Below are positions 17,943 through 27,583 of a stretch of DNA of 64,000 nt, in pieces; position 1 is the first letter of the stretch; every line of letters begins with the position of its first letter. The position numbers and the translations under genes were made by a program. A model generated the notes under the pieces. That model saw only the letters and a list, made by a program, of their open reading frames with translations, ran no database searches and was not told the origin of the DNA. This stretch comes from Arthrobacter sp. fls2-241-R2A-200. Its GTDB lineage: Bacteria; Actinomycetota; Actinomycetes; Actinomycetales; Micrococcaceae. The stretch lies in contig NZ_JARVRJ010000006.1 of NCBI RefSeq assembly GCF_030209745.1, positions 78,071 to 142,070 on the forward strand. The letters run 5' to 3'.

Positions 17943-18330
17943 ACGTGAATGAAACCGATGGGGTGTTCTTTCCGGCTGCGGATGCTTCAGGAAGCGTTGG
18001 TTTACCCTCGTTCTGCTATATCCCGCTTTCCTTGGTGTGTGGGGTAGAGGAGCCTAGCGTCTGCTGCAGCGCAGCCGATCCTGCGTCAAGTCTTCCCCAT
18101 TCGTGCGTCTTCCCCGTTCGTGCGGCGCGGGGCATGGGGCGGGGTCGTAGGAGGCGCCGACCCCGGGCCAGGTCGGGGAGGCCACCTCTTCCTTTGTCCG
18201 CTGAGCAGCCTGGGCGACCGCCCTCCGGTAATCCCTCGCCGCGTGGCGGGATCGTAGCCGGGCAGGAGGACAATTGCTCCGGCTGATGTACACCCGGAGC
18301 AGGGAAGTGGTTCATCTCCGGCGACCTTGT

Positions 18331-18344
18331 GTTTCACGTGAAAC
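18331..18344. other. parS: parS site 1
   Basis: Exact 14-bp ParB-binding palindrome GTTTCACGTGAAAC with flanking T and A that extend the symmetry to 16 bp. It is the most distal site from parB in this window. Confidence 0.95.
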
Positions 18345-19034
18345 ACAAGGCGATCGCTTAATCGGGCCGCCACCGACTCGAACCCTATGCTTCACACTCT
18401 CTTCACGGCATTTCTGTGTCTTCAACACTTCTTCCTGAACTAGAGAGCCAGGCCCTAGCCGGGCCCTTGCCCACCGGCGGGGAGGGCTCCGCCCTGGCCC
18501 AATATGGATGCGCCGCCATGTCCAGGCAGGCGACCTGCTTGGTACGGCACATCTATTCAGTTAGCCGCCGCGTACACTGGGGCGACCTGGGACGAGGCAA
18601 TCGCGACGCTTTACAGCTAGCACAACTTCGATACGTTACCCACGGCATTCCCGGGTTCTCGGTAAGAACAGGCGCCCGCAGTATGGCTGGTCCGCCCTGA
18701 GTGCCGCTAGTCGACACCATCCCTTAAGAACGTAATTGGCGGGACGGCAACGTCCGAGTCCTCGCTATTCACCCATCCAGCAACAGAATCACGGTGCACC
18801 GCGGCCGGTTCCTCCGTCGGTTCAGTGCTTTGGTGGGTTCAAACTGGCGCATTCTCCCAGGCACCTCACATCGGCATAATTGGGCTCGTCGCACCCTGCG
18901 AGGGACGTTCAGGCGCCAGCGGTGCAACGATGAACGCTGCATGGGGATGACCACACTGCCCCCAGACACGAACGACACCTGTTGCAACTGGCGCAGGCGC
19001 ATGCTCAATGCGGATTTAGGCACACAAGCGCGGC

Positions 19035-19048
19035 GTTTCACGTGAAAC
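19035..19048. other. parS: parS site 2
   Basis: Exact GTTTCACGTGAAAC, 704 bp from site 1, within non-coding DNA. Confidence 0.95.
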
Positions 19049-19491
19049 ATCTTGGGTGCACTCTCTGGCGCGGTAGCCCTCGGAGGTTAACGGCATCATG
19101 GGCTGAATCAAGCCTTAGACCATAACGCCCCGCCCAGTGCGTGGAGATGTCCTCGATGCTCTGTCATTCCGATTCATTAGTCACTTACGTAAAAGGCGCC
19201 GTCCCCGGTCCACCGAGGCGCACGACATGGCGCAGATGGAACCGCGGGAAGGCGCCATCGACCAGAAGCGACATTCGAATGCACTGTGCGCCCGGGTTAG
19301 CCGCCAAAGACGTTGGAAGCGGTGGACGGCCCACCAAACATTGTTCCAGCTGCTCTTCACACGGAGTGGGCCTTCAGCCGGGGTAGTGGTTAACCCGCCC
19401 CCAACCGAGCACGTACGGTGAGTGAAGGGCAGCGTACTTCGCGGCGGAATGCAAGCACGGTCATGTTCTGTGGGATCACCTACCTACCGCT

Positions 19492-19505
19492 GTTTCACGT
19501 GAAAC
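19492..19505. other. parS: parS site 3
   Basis: Exact GTTTCACGTGAAAC, 457 bp from site 2, within non-coding DNA. Confidence 0.95.
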
Positions 19506-19762
19506 TGTGCCCTAAATGTACGCCGGGTTAGGCGGAAGCAGGGAACCACCAACGGGACCGCTACCGTGGCGAGCCTCGGACACAAACCACTGTGCTCGCA
19601 AAAGAGCGTTCAAATCAAGGTCTCCAGCCACACGAACGGCTAGGCCCTCCGTGCCCCGGCATTCGTTACGCAACGGCACCGAGGCTGAGAGCCGATGCCG
19701 TGTCTGAGTAGTCGAAGACAACTTGCCCTCCGGTAGAACTTGCCCCGGCTGGCCACATGTAT

Positions 19763-19776
19763 GTTTCACGTGAAAC
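19763..19776. other. parS: parS site 4 (tandem pair with site 5)
   Basis: Exact GTTTCACGTGAAAC. Its centre is 42 bp from that of site 5, about four helical turns, so two ParB dimers would lie on the same DNA face. Confidence 0.95.
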
Positions 19777-19804
19777 ATACTCAACCCTGAACACCGGTCC
19801 AAAC

Positions 19805-19818
19805 GTTTCACGTGAAAC
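19805..19818. other. parS: parS site 5 (tandem pair with site 4)
   Basis: Exact GTTTCACGTGAAAC; the second member of the closest-spaced pair in the field. Confidence 0.95.
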
Positions 19819-20674
19819 ATACGCAGGCCCGGAGGTAGCGACCCGCACGAGGACACTCTGCCCAACCGAGCCGTGGGAGAGAGCCCGTGGGAACCTGGTC
19901 CTATGGGGCAGCGTCCGGGTGACCAATGGATGTAGACCTGAGAGAGTCGTGCCTGACCACCGACCGGTGGTCGTGCCGCGCACTCAACCTCAAGATGAGC
20001 TGTCTCTACTCCACGGACACTCGCCGTCCGACCGGTCGGGCCAAACAACGAAGAATGAGTCACTCCCACCGAACACGGCGCGAGCGGGCCCCTCCGACGG
20101 TCTGAAGCGACCACATGAACTCCAGAGGCCGCGTACCTAAATCCTGACTTAGGTACGGATGCATAGTCCCGGTTCTTGGCAGACTCGCGAAGCCCACAAT
20201 GTCCCACCCCCCCCCGCATCCCAGGCATCCTCCGGCCGGAGGTGATGACCGGGCTGCACGGCCACAATGGTCCACAGCCGCCAACCGCGACATCCCCAAC
20301 GGCGGGCCAGCTCCGACGGGCCAGAAACTTGCTGCAGAAGTGGCCTCGGATTGCGACGATCATCTCCCACGAAACAGACCAGTCTGTTCAGCGGTGCGGG
20401 TACGAAACAATCTGTGCCGCCTCAAGACATCCGATCAATGCGCGCGGACGGACGTAGTTTGTACTGATCCTTTTCAGGGGAACAGTCGACTAGGGAGTTC
20501 CGGGGGGTTCCATTCACAAGGCGCCTTGGTCGCCGCCGCCGTCCAAAGCTTTGGGCTCACGACGAGATACAACATCCGAGACGAAACCGGGTACCGCCAA
20601 ACGCGCCTATTAGATACAGATCAGTGTGCGAATCAGATGGCAGTCTCACCGCAACCATGAAATTGTGCACAGAC

Positions 20675-20683
20675 TTATCCACA
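20675..20683 (+). other. DnaA box inside the parS desert
   Basis: Perfect 9-mer TTATCCACA, followed six bases later by a degraded copy (TTTCCACA). It lies far from dnaA, in non-coding DNA. Confidence 0.6.
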
Positions 20684-21017
20684 AGCGTTTCCACAGCCTT
20701 CGTGAGGGCATAGTGAATACCGGCTTGTCCGGTCCTTCAGCCCCGCGCGCCAACGCCACTGGAGCGCCGGTCAGAGCGTCAATCCTCATCCTCAAGGGCG
20801 GCGGCTGCGCTGCGTTTTGGATGCAAAAGTACGGAAACCTGCGTCTAAATGGCGCAAACTGAGCTATTTTGACCGAAACTCGGCGCGCTTGTCGGGAGAC
20901 GCCAGCATGGCTAGTCGGAGGCGCGTGAAGAACACGGCGATCTCGTCGACGGCTGGTATAGCGGCTCTCCGTTGGCAACGGACGGGGCAGTTCGTCACCA
21001 ATGGACCAGTCAGTATG

Positions 21018-21054
21018 CACAGGGTTTTCCCCAAAGTTATCCACAGGGTTTTCC
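21018..21054 (+). repeat. 13-bp direct repeat bracketing a DnaA box
   Basis: CACAGGGTTTTCC occurs at 21018-21030 and again at 21042-21054. The perfect DnaA box at 21037-21045 overlaps the start of the second copy. Origin-like iteron spacing is possible, but two copies are too few to claim an origin. Confidence 0.55.
21037..21045 (+). other. Second DnaA box inside the parS desert
   Basis: Perfect TTATCCACA, 362 bp from the box at 20675 and 90 bp from parS site 6. Confidence 0.6.
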
Positions 21055-21126
21055 ACCGGGCCCGAGGTGGACAACAAGGCTCTTGACCGGCCTACCCTAG
21101 AGCTATTCGGAGGCACCACGTGCATC

Positions 21127-21140
21127 GTTTCACGTGAAAC
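21127..21140. other. parS: parS site 6
   Basis: Exact GTTTCACGTGAAAC, separated from site 5 by 1.3 kb, the longest interval within the desert. That interval contains both DnaA boxes. Confidence 0.95.
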
Positions 21141-22269
21141 ACTCAACCCTGTCGAGGGCTCCCGAATCCGGCGAGTTCCCGTGGCATGTGCTTCCGGGCT
21201 GCTGACCGTCTTTTGCCATTGGCTGGACTGCACCAAGGGTACACAGTCCATGCCGGACAACATCAGATGATTCATGCGACCCTACGCCTTGTACGTGCTT
21301 TCAGGTTCACTCCAGGATGCGGCTAGTTAGGCCTGCGCGAACGGGGCGCAGGACAGACGAACCCGACGACCACGGATCCGTAAGCCACCGCATATGGAGC
21401 TCCAAAGAACCTAAGTCTGAGCTTGGGCTGAGACCAACACTCATCCGGCACAAATTGCGGAGTAGCAGCGCACGGTCTAGTGGGACATCGAGAGCCCTTT
21501 CCATGGCTCAGAGAGAGGGTGCTGCTGCTCGTAGCTGCAGAACGCGCAGTCTCTGAGTCCACGAATCTGCCCTTGCTGAAGTGTGCCCTGGCAGATCTCA
21601 TCCACGCGCTCGACCGCATCACCCGACGAGCCTGCCATGGGGGCGGCCAGCCGTGTTCCACCTGAAGCTCGCTGTGGGCGTCGGTAGATAGATCTGACAG
21701 CGGCTGCGAGGTAGTCCGGCCATATCCGCACACCAGTACCTCCGGATTTGATCCCACATACGAGGGAGCCGGGAAACCGGGGAGTGATGGGTAATCCAGG
21801 GGGTACACGGCGACCATCGCGGCAACTCGTTGCTGGCGCCGATGGCCTCGCTTATGGCAAGACGGGCCGCCTCGACAGCAGCGTCCTGCTTCCCCATGGC
21901 GTTGGACGATTCCCCGTGTGCAGCGTTGAAGTGGCTGTCCACGGCTCATGATCCAGTGGGCCATGGCGAGGACACCTGGTGGGACCTCCACGGGCGCCTG
22001 CATAGCTCCTCTCCATGGGCGCGGCAGAGATCCTGCAGCCGCGACCAAGGGTTCAAGGTCATAGACGAACTCGGGGGAGCTGCGAGCTACAGGACCGTGC
22101 ACGTACCAAGACCCAACGGTGCCGGCGCCGCTTCCTTTGAAAGCCGAGATTCAACTCAGACACCGTAGATCGGCTCTGAATAACCAGACGGGCTGCTCGT
22201 CCTCGTCATCTGCAAAGCCTCACCCGCACCGTTACTGATATTGAACTCTCAGTAAGACCATCGCCCGAT

Positions 22270-22283
22270 GTTTCACGTGAAAC
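22270..22283. other. parS: parS site 7
   Basis: Exact GTTTCACGTGAAAC in non-coding DNA, first of a group of three spaced about 300 bp apart. Confidence 0.95.
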
Positions 22284-22590
22284 GCCATTGATACCTTGGT
22301 CATCCCGGGAATAGCGGGCTTGCCTGAGGGCCAGCAAAACACCATCTTGGTGTACGCGGACGTCGAGGTGCCGATGACTCGTCCATGGTGTTGTCAGCTC
22401 AGACGCCGTTGCAGTCCCGCGACACCCCGTGTTGGCGTGGGTTGTCGCGCCCTGACGGACCCGAACCATCGAGAAAGTGCCCGGCAGTCGAGCATCACGG
22501 GGCTGTTAAGGGACCAACGACTGAGGGGCCAACGACAGGGCGCAGAAAATGCCCATCGTTCCAGCCCTGTTGCGGGCGGAGCGGCCCAGT

Positions 22591-22604
22591 GTTTCACGTG
22601 AAAC
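22591..22604. other. parS: parS site 8
   Basis: Exact GTTTCACGTGAAAC, 321 bp from site 7, flanked by T and A that extend the palindrome. Confidence 0.95.
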
Positions 22605-22889
22605 ATGCAGCCTCCCGATCCTTCTTTCAGGTAATCAATCACCGCGTCCTGGAATGATCAACCTTCTGGTACCCGATACCAAGATCTGAGGCGCCCCTGA
22701 CACCTGGAGGCAGGGCTTAGTCCACGCCGTTTCCATCAGGGGGAGCACGGGGCTAGCCGCAGAACACCGCCCGTCGCTTGTACAAGCTCTCACTGAAGCC
22801 GGCCAATTGAATAGCCCGCATTTGGCAAAACGGCCACGCCGTCGATACGAATGCCGGGTAGTATCCCACTCCCGCAGCAACTCATCAAT

Positions 22890-22903
22890 GTTTCACGTGA
22901 AAC
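22890..22903. other. parS: parS site 9
   Basis: Exact GTTTCACGTGAAAC, 299 bp from site 8 and about 110 bp from the 3' end of parB. Confidence 0.95.
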
Positions 22904-22964
22904 GGCCACCGCTGTTACGAGACCTAGGGCGCGCAGCATGACCGCCCTTCCTGGCCAACACCCA

Positions 22965-22998
22965 AAGAAAAAGAAGGGCTGCCTGCAACAGACAGCCC
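22965..22998 (-). terminator. Terminator of the parAB transcript
   Basis: Read on the reverse strand, GGGCTGTCTG pairs with CAGGCAGCCC around a 3-base loop, and a T-rich tract TTCTTTTTCTTT follows. It lies about 20 bases after the parB stop and marks the end of the leftward rpmH-to-parB gene block. Confidence 0.85.
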
Positions 22999-23016
22999 CT
23001 CTCAAATCAAATAATC

Positions 23017-24189
23017 TTAGGCTTCGGCGCCAGGCCCGAGCACATCCATGATCCGGTTGAGATCTTCGACGCTGGCAAATTCGATACTAACCCTGCCCTT
23101 TCGAGCACCAAGGGTAATTTTTACGTTCGTGTCCAAGCGGTCAGACAACGATGAGGCCAGATAATCCAACCGCTCATGACGCGCGTTCGGCCTAGGAATC
23201 TTGCTCTTTTCAGGAGCTGTCGGATCTTGGTAGAGCGAGACGGCCTCTTCCGTTGCCCTAACGGACATACCCTCAGCAACGATCTTCTGAGCTAGGCGCT
23301 CCATGGCGGCCGCGTCGGGAAGTGCAAGCAGTGCCCGCGCATGGCCCGCCGAGATTACGTTCGCGGCGACCCTGCGCTGGACCAGCGGCGGCAGCTTCAG
23401 CAAACGGAGAGTGTTTGAAACTTGGGGTCTCGACCGACCAATGCGGTCAGCCAACTCCTCGTGAGTAGTTCCAAAGTCCTCTAACAATTGCTGATATGCC
23501 GCAGCCTCCTCCAATGGATTGAGCTGGCTCCGGTGGAGGTTCTCGAGAAGGGCATCACGAAGTAAGTCGTCATCTGTGGTATCCCGAACGATCGCGGGGA
23601 TTGTTTCCAGGCCCGCGGCCTGAACCGCACGCCATCGACGCTCGCCCATGACCAGCTCGTACGGTTCTCCACCCTTTTCGGTTGAAGTACGCACAACAAT
23701 TGGCTGGAGGACGCCTATTTCCTTGACCGAGTGAACAAGCTCAGCCATGTCGTCTTCATCGAAGACGGAGCGAGGCTGCTTTCGATTGGGGTGTATATCC
23801 CCAACCGGTATTTCCGCGAAGCGAGCTCCGGGGACTTCCACTAATTCCACGCCCGCGTCAGTGCTGGCAGAAGACCGTGGCTCGGCGTCCTTTACGGTTG
23901 CGGGGCGGCTTGAGTCCTTTGGGGCTCGTTTTGCCGGCGCGCCCTTAGCTGCAGACGGCACCTTAGCAGCTGTAGCGGCAAGGGGCCTCGTCACGGACTC
24001 AGCCTTGGAGTCGTCGGCGGCCGGCGAGCCAGGTGAAACTTCCTCAGGCGATTCAACACTCTTGCGGGCTTCAGGAAAAAATAGATCCACCGGTCGGGAG
24101 GTCGTGACACCGCCGCTTTGGGCACCGGCCGGCGAGCTAGGAATGAGAGCCCCAAGACCCCTGCCGAGGCCCCTTCGCTTTTCGCTCAT
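23017..24189 (-). CDS. parB: Chromosome-partitioning protein ParB
   Basis: This 390-residue CTP-dependent DNA clamp binds parS and spreads to form the partition complex at the origin. The N-terminus [17 protein letters not shown] holds the ParA-activating basic segment. A low-complexity Ala/Pro/Ser linker follows, then the ParB N-domain ([26 protein letters not shown] box), the helix-turn-helix ([20 protein letters not shown]) and a C-terminal dimer domain ([18 protein letters not shown]). The ATG at 24189 has GGAGGGATG upstream; the open frame extends further without coding character. It follows parA by 67 bases. Ten exact parS targets are in this window, one inside parA. Confidence 0.97.
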   Translation of the reverse strand: MSEKRRGLGRGLGALIPSSPAGAQSGGVTTSRPVDLFFPEARKSVESPEEVSPGSPAADDSKAESVTRPLAATAAKVPSAAKGAPAKRAPKDSSRPATVKDAEPRSSASTDAGVELVEVPGARFAEIPVGDIHPNRKQPRSVFDEDDMAELVHSVKEIGVLQPIVVRTSTEKGGEPYELVMGERRWRAVQAAGLETIPAIVRDTTDDDLLRDALLENLHRSQLNPLEEAAAYQQLLEDFGTTHEELADRIGRSRPQVSNTLRLLKLPPLVQRRVAANVISAGHARALLALPDAAAMERLAQKIVAEGMSVRATEEAVSLYQDPTAPEKSKIPRPNARHERLDYLASSLSDRLDTNVKITLGARKGRVSIEFASVEDLNRIMDVLGPGAEA

Positions 24190-24256
24190 GTAGTCATCCC
24201 TCCGATGGAAGCGTCGAGCACGGATCGGCCCAGACTGTTGCGGTGTTTCAAGAATT

Positions 24257-25246
24257 CTATCGTTCGGCGATTTCAGCGGCGGCTTCCATGTAGGAGAGGG
24301 CACCGCTGGATGATGGGTCATAGGTCATGACCGTCTGCTGGTAGCTTGGTGCCTCGGAGATTCGAACGGAGCGGGGCACCACCGCGCTCAATACCTGATC
24401 TGGGAAGTGCTGCCTGACCTCAGACGCCACCTGTGCTGCCAGATTGGTTCGGCCGTCATACATCGTCAAAAGAATCGTAGATACTTCGAGATCAGCGTTG
24501 AGATGCTTCTGAATCATCTCGATGTTCTTGAGAAGCTGGCTCAGGCCTTCCAGCGCGTAATACTCGCACTGTATAGGAATGAGGACTTCGCTGGCAGCGC
24601 AGAACGCGTTGACGGTGAGCAGACCCAGGCTCGGCGGGCAATCGATAAAGATGAAGTCCAACCGGTCCTCGCCGTTCTTCGCCCGTTCCTTGGCGTAGAC
24701 GTCAATGGCCCGGCGGAGTCGCTGCTCACGAGCAACCAGCGAGACGAGTTCAATCTCGGCACCGGCCAAGTGGATCGTGGCCGGCGCACAGATCAGGTTA
24801 GGAATGTCGGGGCACTGAGCGACGACGTCCTTCAGTGGAAGATCATTAATGAGGACGTCGTAAATGCTGTCGACGTCGGCGTGGTGCTCGATGCCAAGAG
24901 CGGTCGATGCGTTGCCTTGGGGATCGATGTCGATAACAAGAACGTTAAGGCCGGCAGACGCCAAGGCCGCTGCGATGTTTACCGTTGTGGTGGTCTTACC
25001 CACCCCACCTTTTTGGTTGGAAACGGTGAAAATCCGCGTGCCATCGGGTTTGGGCAATTCCCGCCCGATCAGCCTCTCACGACGACGGGTCTCATTGGCC
25101 AACTGCCGCGCGATGGGGCTGGAGTCATCAATGGAATCCATGACGTTTTGCGCTCCGTTTGAGGCGGTTTCACGTGAAACGGCAGCGTTCTCAACTGACT
25201 TGGTTTGCACTATTGCGGACTGAAGGGACGAAGAGGGCGTAGCCAT
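24257..25246 (-). CDS. parA: Chromosome-partitioning ATPase ParA (Soj)
   Basis: This ATPase of about 329 residues makes a nucleoid gradient that pulls ParB-parS complexes. It has the deviant Walker [10 protein letters not shown] in [17 protein letters not shown], switch [12 protein letters not shown], and Walker [12 protein letters not shown], with the usual ParA C-terminus. The ATG at 25246 ([10 protein letters not shown]) was chosen; ATGs or GTGs further upstream lack ribosome sites. The N-terminal tail of about 60 residues is unconserved in kind and contains VSRET, encoded by an in-frame parS site at 25167-25180. It is transcribed leftward with parB. Confidence 0.96.
   Translation of the reverse strand: MATPSSSLQSAIVQTKSVENAAVSRETASNGAQNVMDSIDDSSPIARQLANETRRRERLIGRELPKPDGTRIFTVSNQKGGVGKTTTTVNIAAALASAGLNVLVIDIDPQGNASTALGIEHHADVDSIYDVLINDLPLKDVVAQCPDIPNLICAPATIHLAGAEIELVSLVAREQRLRRAIDVYAKERAKNGEDRLDFIFIDCPPSLGLLTVNAFCAASEVLIPIQCEYYALEGLSQLLKNIEMIQKHLNADLEVSTILLTMYDGRTNLAAQVASEVRQHFPDQVLSAVVPRSVRISEAPSYQQTVMTYDPSSSGALSYMEAAAEIAER
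25167..25180. other. parS: parS site 10, inside parA coding sequence
   Basis: Exact GTTTCACGTGAAAC read in frame as Val-Ser-Arg-Glu-Thr in the N-terminal tail of ParA. Bound ParB could influence parAB transcription as well as segregation. Confidence 0.95.
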
Positions 25247-25399
25247 GGCGCGAGCCGACCCTAAAGACATAAAGGGGGGGATTCGCTGCGTGGAGGTTTC
25301 ACTACTGCCCACTGGTCGCACTCTCACTCTCATTCGGCGCTTGCTGCCGATCTCTAGCCTAACCGCTCAATCGCCGACACGCGGGAACTCGAACGGGAC

Positions 25400-26050
25400 C
25401 TACGGAGTCTTTCGGGGCTTGTTGACGATGATCCTCACCACGGTGGTGGGTTCCTCCAAAAGCTCCTGTCCGCAAACCACAACTGACGTCTGCACGCCCC
25501 CGAGTTTCCGGATGACCTTCTTGGCTTTCTCAATCTCTTCTGCGGCGCTCCGCCCCTTGATGGCCACCACTTCTCCATGGCCATCCAATAACGGAATAGT
25601 CAGGCCAGCCAGATTCGCCAAGGCGGAAACTGCCCGCGCGGTGACTACGTCCGCCGTCACCATTCCGACGGCGAGCTCAGCTCTGGTCCGCATGACAGTG
25701 ACGTTATCCAGCCCGAGATCATCGACTACCTCTTGCAACCAAATGACGCGCCGCTCCAGCGGTTCGATCAGCGTCAGCTCCAAGTCCGGCCGGGCGATAG
25801 CAAGGCACAGCCCAGGCAGCCCGGCACCGGATCCGACGTCGGCAACGTGACTGCCCGAAGGTATGGCAGACTCAATAACCGCGCAATTCAAAACGTGGCG
25901 GCTCCACAATCTCGGCACCTCACGCGGACCTATAAGCCCACGCTCAGTACCGGATGTGGCCAAGTGCTCCACGTAACGCTTGGCGAGATCCAAGCGTTCT
26001 CCGAATATCTTTTGGGCTGCTTCCAGCTCAGCTGCGGTGATATCAACCAT
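25400..26050 (-). CDS. rsmG: 16S rRNA (guanine527-N7)-methyltransferase
   Basis: This 216-residue SAM-dependent methyltransferase (GidB) modifies G527 in 16S rRNA. The SAM-binding motif HVADVGSGAGLPGLCLAI and the following acidic strand LTLIEPLERR are clear, with RELWSRH-type helix PRLWSRHVLNCAV upstream. It lies between jag and parA, the conserved place in actinobacteria and firmicutes. It starts six bases after the jag stop. In other bacteria loss of rsmG gives low-level streptomycin resistance. Confidence 0.96.
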   Translation of the reverse strand: MVDITAAELEAAQKIFGERLDLAKRYVEHLATSGTERGLIGPREVPRLWSRHVLNCAVIESAIPSGSHVADVGSGAGLPGLCLAIARPDLELTLIEPLERRVIWLQEVVDDLGLDNVTVMRTRAELAVGMVTADVVTARAVSALANLAGLTIPLLDGHGEVVAIKGRSAAEEIEKAKKVIRKLGGVQTSVVVCGQELLEEPTTVVRIIVNKPRKTP

Positions 26051-26056
26051 GGGCCG

Positions 26057-26602
26057 TCAGTCGGCCGAGACGACGATGTGGCGGCCTGCCCCTTCGCCCT
26101 CCGACTCGGAAACAAACCCAAGCTCGGCCACAGCGTCGTGAACGATCTTGCGCTCGTACGCGCTCATCGGTTCCAGGGCTACCGTCCCCCCGGCCTCCTT
26201 GACCTTGGCTACTGCGTCTTCGGCAATTTCCTGCAGAACGCCGGCGCGCTCCTTACGGTAACCGTTGATGTCCAACACCAAACGGGAACGATTCTCTGTT
26301 GCCGACAGAACAGCCAGGCGTGCCAGCTCTTGAAGCGCTTCGAGGACCTCCCCGTCGGGGCCCACGAGGCTATCCAGGGCATCGGACTCGTCGTCTGTGC
26401 CAATGGAGATGTATGTGCGCCCGTTGCGAACCTCGATGTCGATATCGCCGTCGATATCAGCGATATCAAGAAGTTCCTCGAGGTAGTCCGCTGCGATATC
26501 GCCTTCCTCTTCCAGTCGGCTTGCAGTCTTGGACTGGCTTTCCTCCTGCGAATCCTCGTCGGTCACAGCGGTAACAACTTCTTCAGTGCTCTCGGCAGAC
26601 AT
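26057..26602 (-). CDS. jag: Jag/KhpB-type RNA-binding protein (KH-R3H)
   Basis: This 181-residue cytoplasmic RNA-binding protein starts with an acidic N-terminal tail. A KH-like segment (DIEVRNGRTYISIG, LVGPDGEVLEALQELARLAV) follows, then an R3H domain at the C-terminus (APMSAYERKIVH-like EPMSAYERKIVHDAVAELG). The N-terminal Jag domain found in firmicutes is absent, as in other actinobacteria. Its ATG overlaps the yidC stop (TAATG), indicating translational coupling in the rpmH-rnpA-yidD-yidC-jag-rsmG chain. The family affects cell length and envelope synthesis. Confidence 0.93.
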   Translation of the reverse strand: MSAESTEEVVTAVTDEDSQEESQSKTASRLEEEGDIAADYLEELLDIADIDGDIDIEVRNGRTYISIGTDDESDALDSLVGPDGEVLEALQELARLAVLSATENRSRLVLDINGYRKERAGVLQEIAEDAVAKVKEAGGTVALEPMSAYERKIVHDAVAELGFVSESEGEGAGRHIVVSAD

Positions 26603-27567
26603 TACTTCTTCTTCCTGTTCTTGCGTTGTGGCTGGACGCGCTGAGCTCGAATGTCAGCTGCGGCAGTCGCAGCAGCAGCAGCCGCCTCGGCCTCGTCGTC
26701 GCGCTTCTTCCCGCCCAGCAGCGGCGGCAATCCCTTGGCAGCGCGGCGCTGTTCAAGAGCCTTGGCGGCCGGTGAACCGGGGGTCGGCATGCGTCGGATA
26801 ACGAAGAACTGCTGGCCCATGGTCCACAGGTTGGTGGTGGTCCAGTAGATGAGCACGCCGATGGGGAAGTTGATGCCACCAATGCCGAAGACGAGCGGCA
26901 GGATGTAAAGCATCATCTTCTGCTGCCGCATGAAGGGGCTGGCCATGGCGTCCTCGGACATGTTCTTGGCCATGATCTGCTTCTGCGTGATGAACTGCGA
27001 AGCCGTCATGGCAACGATCATCACGAGGCTGAGGATCACAACGGAGACGTTGCCGCCATGCAACAACGCGGACGACAGCGGTGCTCCAAAGATGCTTGAT
27101 TCGTCGAACTCAACTACCTGCTGGGCGCTCATCGCTCCAATGCCGGTACCTGCGTTCTTGGCGCTTGAGATCCCTGAAAGTACCTGGAACAAGGCGAAGA
27201 AGAACGGCATCTGGATGAGCATGGGCAAGCAGGCCGAGAACGGGTTGGTGCCGTGGTGCTTGTAAAGCGCCATCTGCTCCTGCGCCATGGCCTGGCGGGA
27301 GAGCTGGTCCGTTTTGCCCTTGTACTTCGCCTGGAGTTTCTTCAGGTCCGGCTGCAAAAGCTGCATGCCGCGCTGGGCCTTGATCTGCTTGACGAAGACA
27401 GGAATGAGGGCTGCTCGGATCACCAACACCAAGCCGATGATGGAAAGAGTCCACGTCCAGCCGTTACCTGACGGCAAGCCGATGGTGCTCAACCCCTCAT
27501 GGAAACCCACCATGATGATCGACACCAGCCATTTGAACGGGAACAAGATTGTCCCAATGAAGTCCAT
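26602..27567 (-). CDS. yidC: Membrane protein insertase YidC
   Basis: This 321-residue YidC/Oxa1 insertase has five to six hydrophobic segments and no large periplasmic domain, as in Gram-positive bacteria. Recognisable parts are VLVIRAALIPVFVKQIKAQRG with the conserved groove Arg, KHHGTNPFSACLPMLIQMP, and a basic C-terminal tail ending RKNRKKK that can contact the ribosome. It starts 16 bases after yidD and its TAA overlaps the jag ATG. It inserts membrane proteins alone or with SecYEG. Confidence 0.96.
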   Translation of the reverse strand: MDFIGTILFPFKWLVSIIMVGFHEGLSTIGLPSGNGWTWTLSIIGLVLVIRAALIPVFVKQIKAQRGMQLLQPDLKKLQAKYKGKTDQLSRQAMAQEQMALYKHHGTNPFSACLPMLIQMPFFFALFQVLSGISSAKNAGTGIGAMSAQQVVEFDESSIFGAPLSSALLHGGNVSVVILSLVMIVAMTASQFITQKQIMAKNMSEDAMASPFMRQQKMMLYILPLVFGIGGINFPIGVLIYWTTTNLWTMGQQFFVIRRMPTPGSPAAKALEQRRAAKGLPPLLGGKKRDDEAEAAAAAATAAADIRAQRVQPQRKNRKKK

Positions 27568-27583
27568 ACGATTTCCCTATTCC

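Larger units (their letters stand above)
17950..22955. other. Gene desert of about 5 kb carrying the parS centromere field
   Basis: Between the trxA terminator and the parB terminator I find no frame with a plausible start, ribosome site and recognisable motif. Frames of 80-280 codons exist, but several run straight through the parS palindromes (giving peptides such as MFHVKH or VSRET) and show no biased third-position GC. The stretch contains nine exact GTTTCACGTGAAAC sites, two perfect DnaA boxes and a 13-bp direct repeat. Base composition looks lower in GC than the flanks. It may be purely architectural DNA, or decayed genes too eroded to recognise. A cwlM-like gene expected here from mycobacterial gene order was not found. 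Confidence 0.8.

Noticed and set aside
20207..20215. Run of nine C bases
   Set aside because: A homopolymer in non-coding DNA with no linked gene; phase variation has nothing to act on here.
19512..20363. A 283-codon leftward frame in the desert
   Set aside because: It reads through three parS palindromes (two giving MFHVK peptides), has no ribosome site at its start and no family motif. Judged chance.
21323..22102. A 259-codon leftward frame and overlapping shorter frames in the desert
   Set aside because: Composition is erratic, with many Cys, Trp and His, and no start signal. A decayed gene cannot be excluded but is not supported.
18331..22903. Regularly recurring 14-mers as a possible CRISPR array
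   Set aside because: The repeats are short perfect palindromes with spacings from 42 to 1322 bp and no uniform spacers. They match parS.
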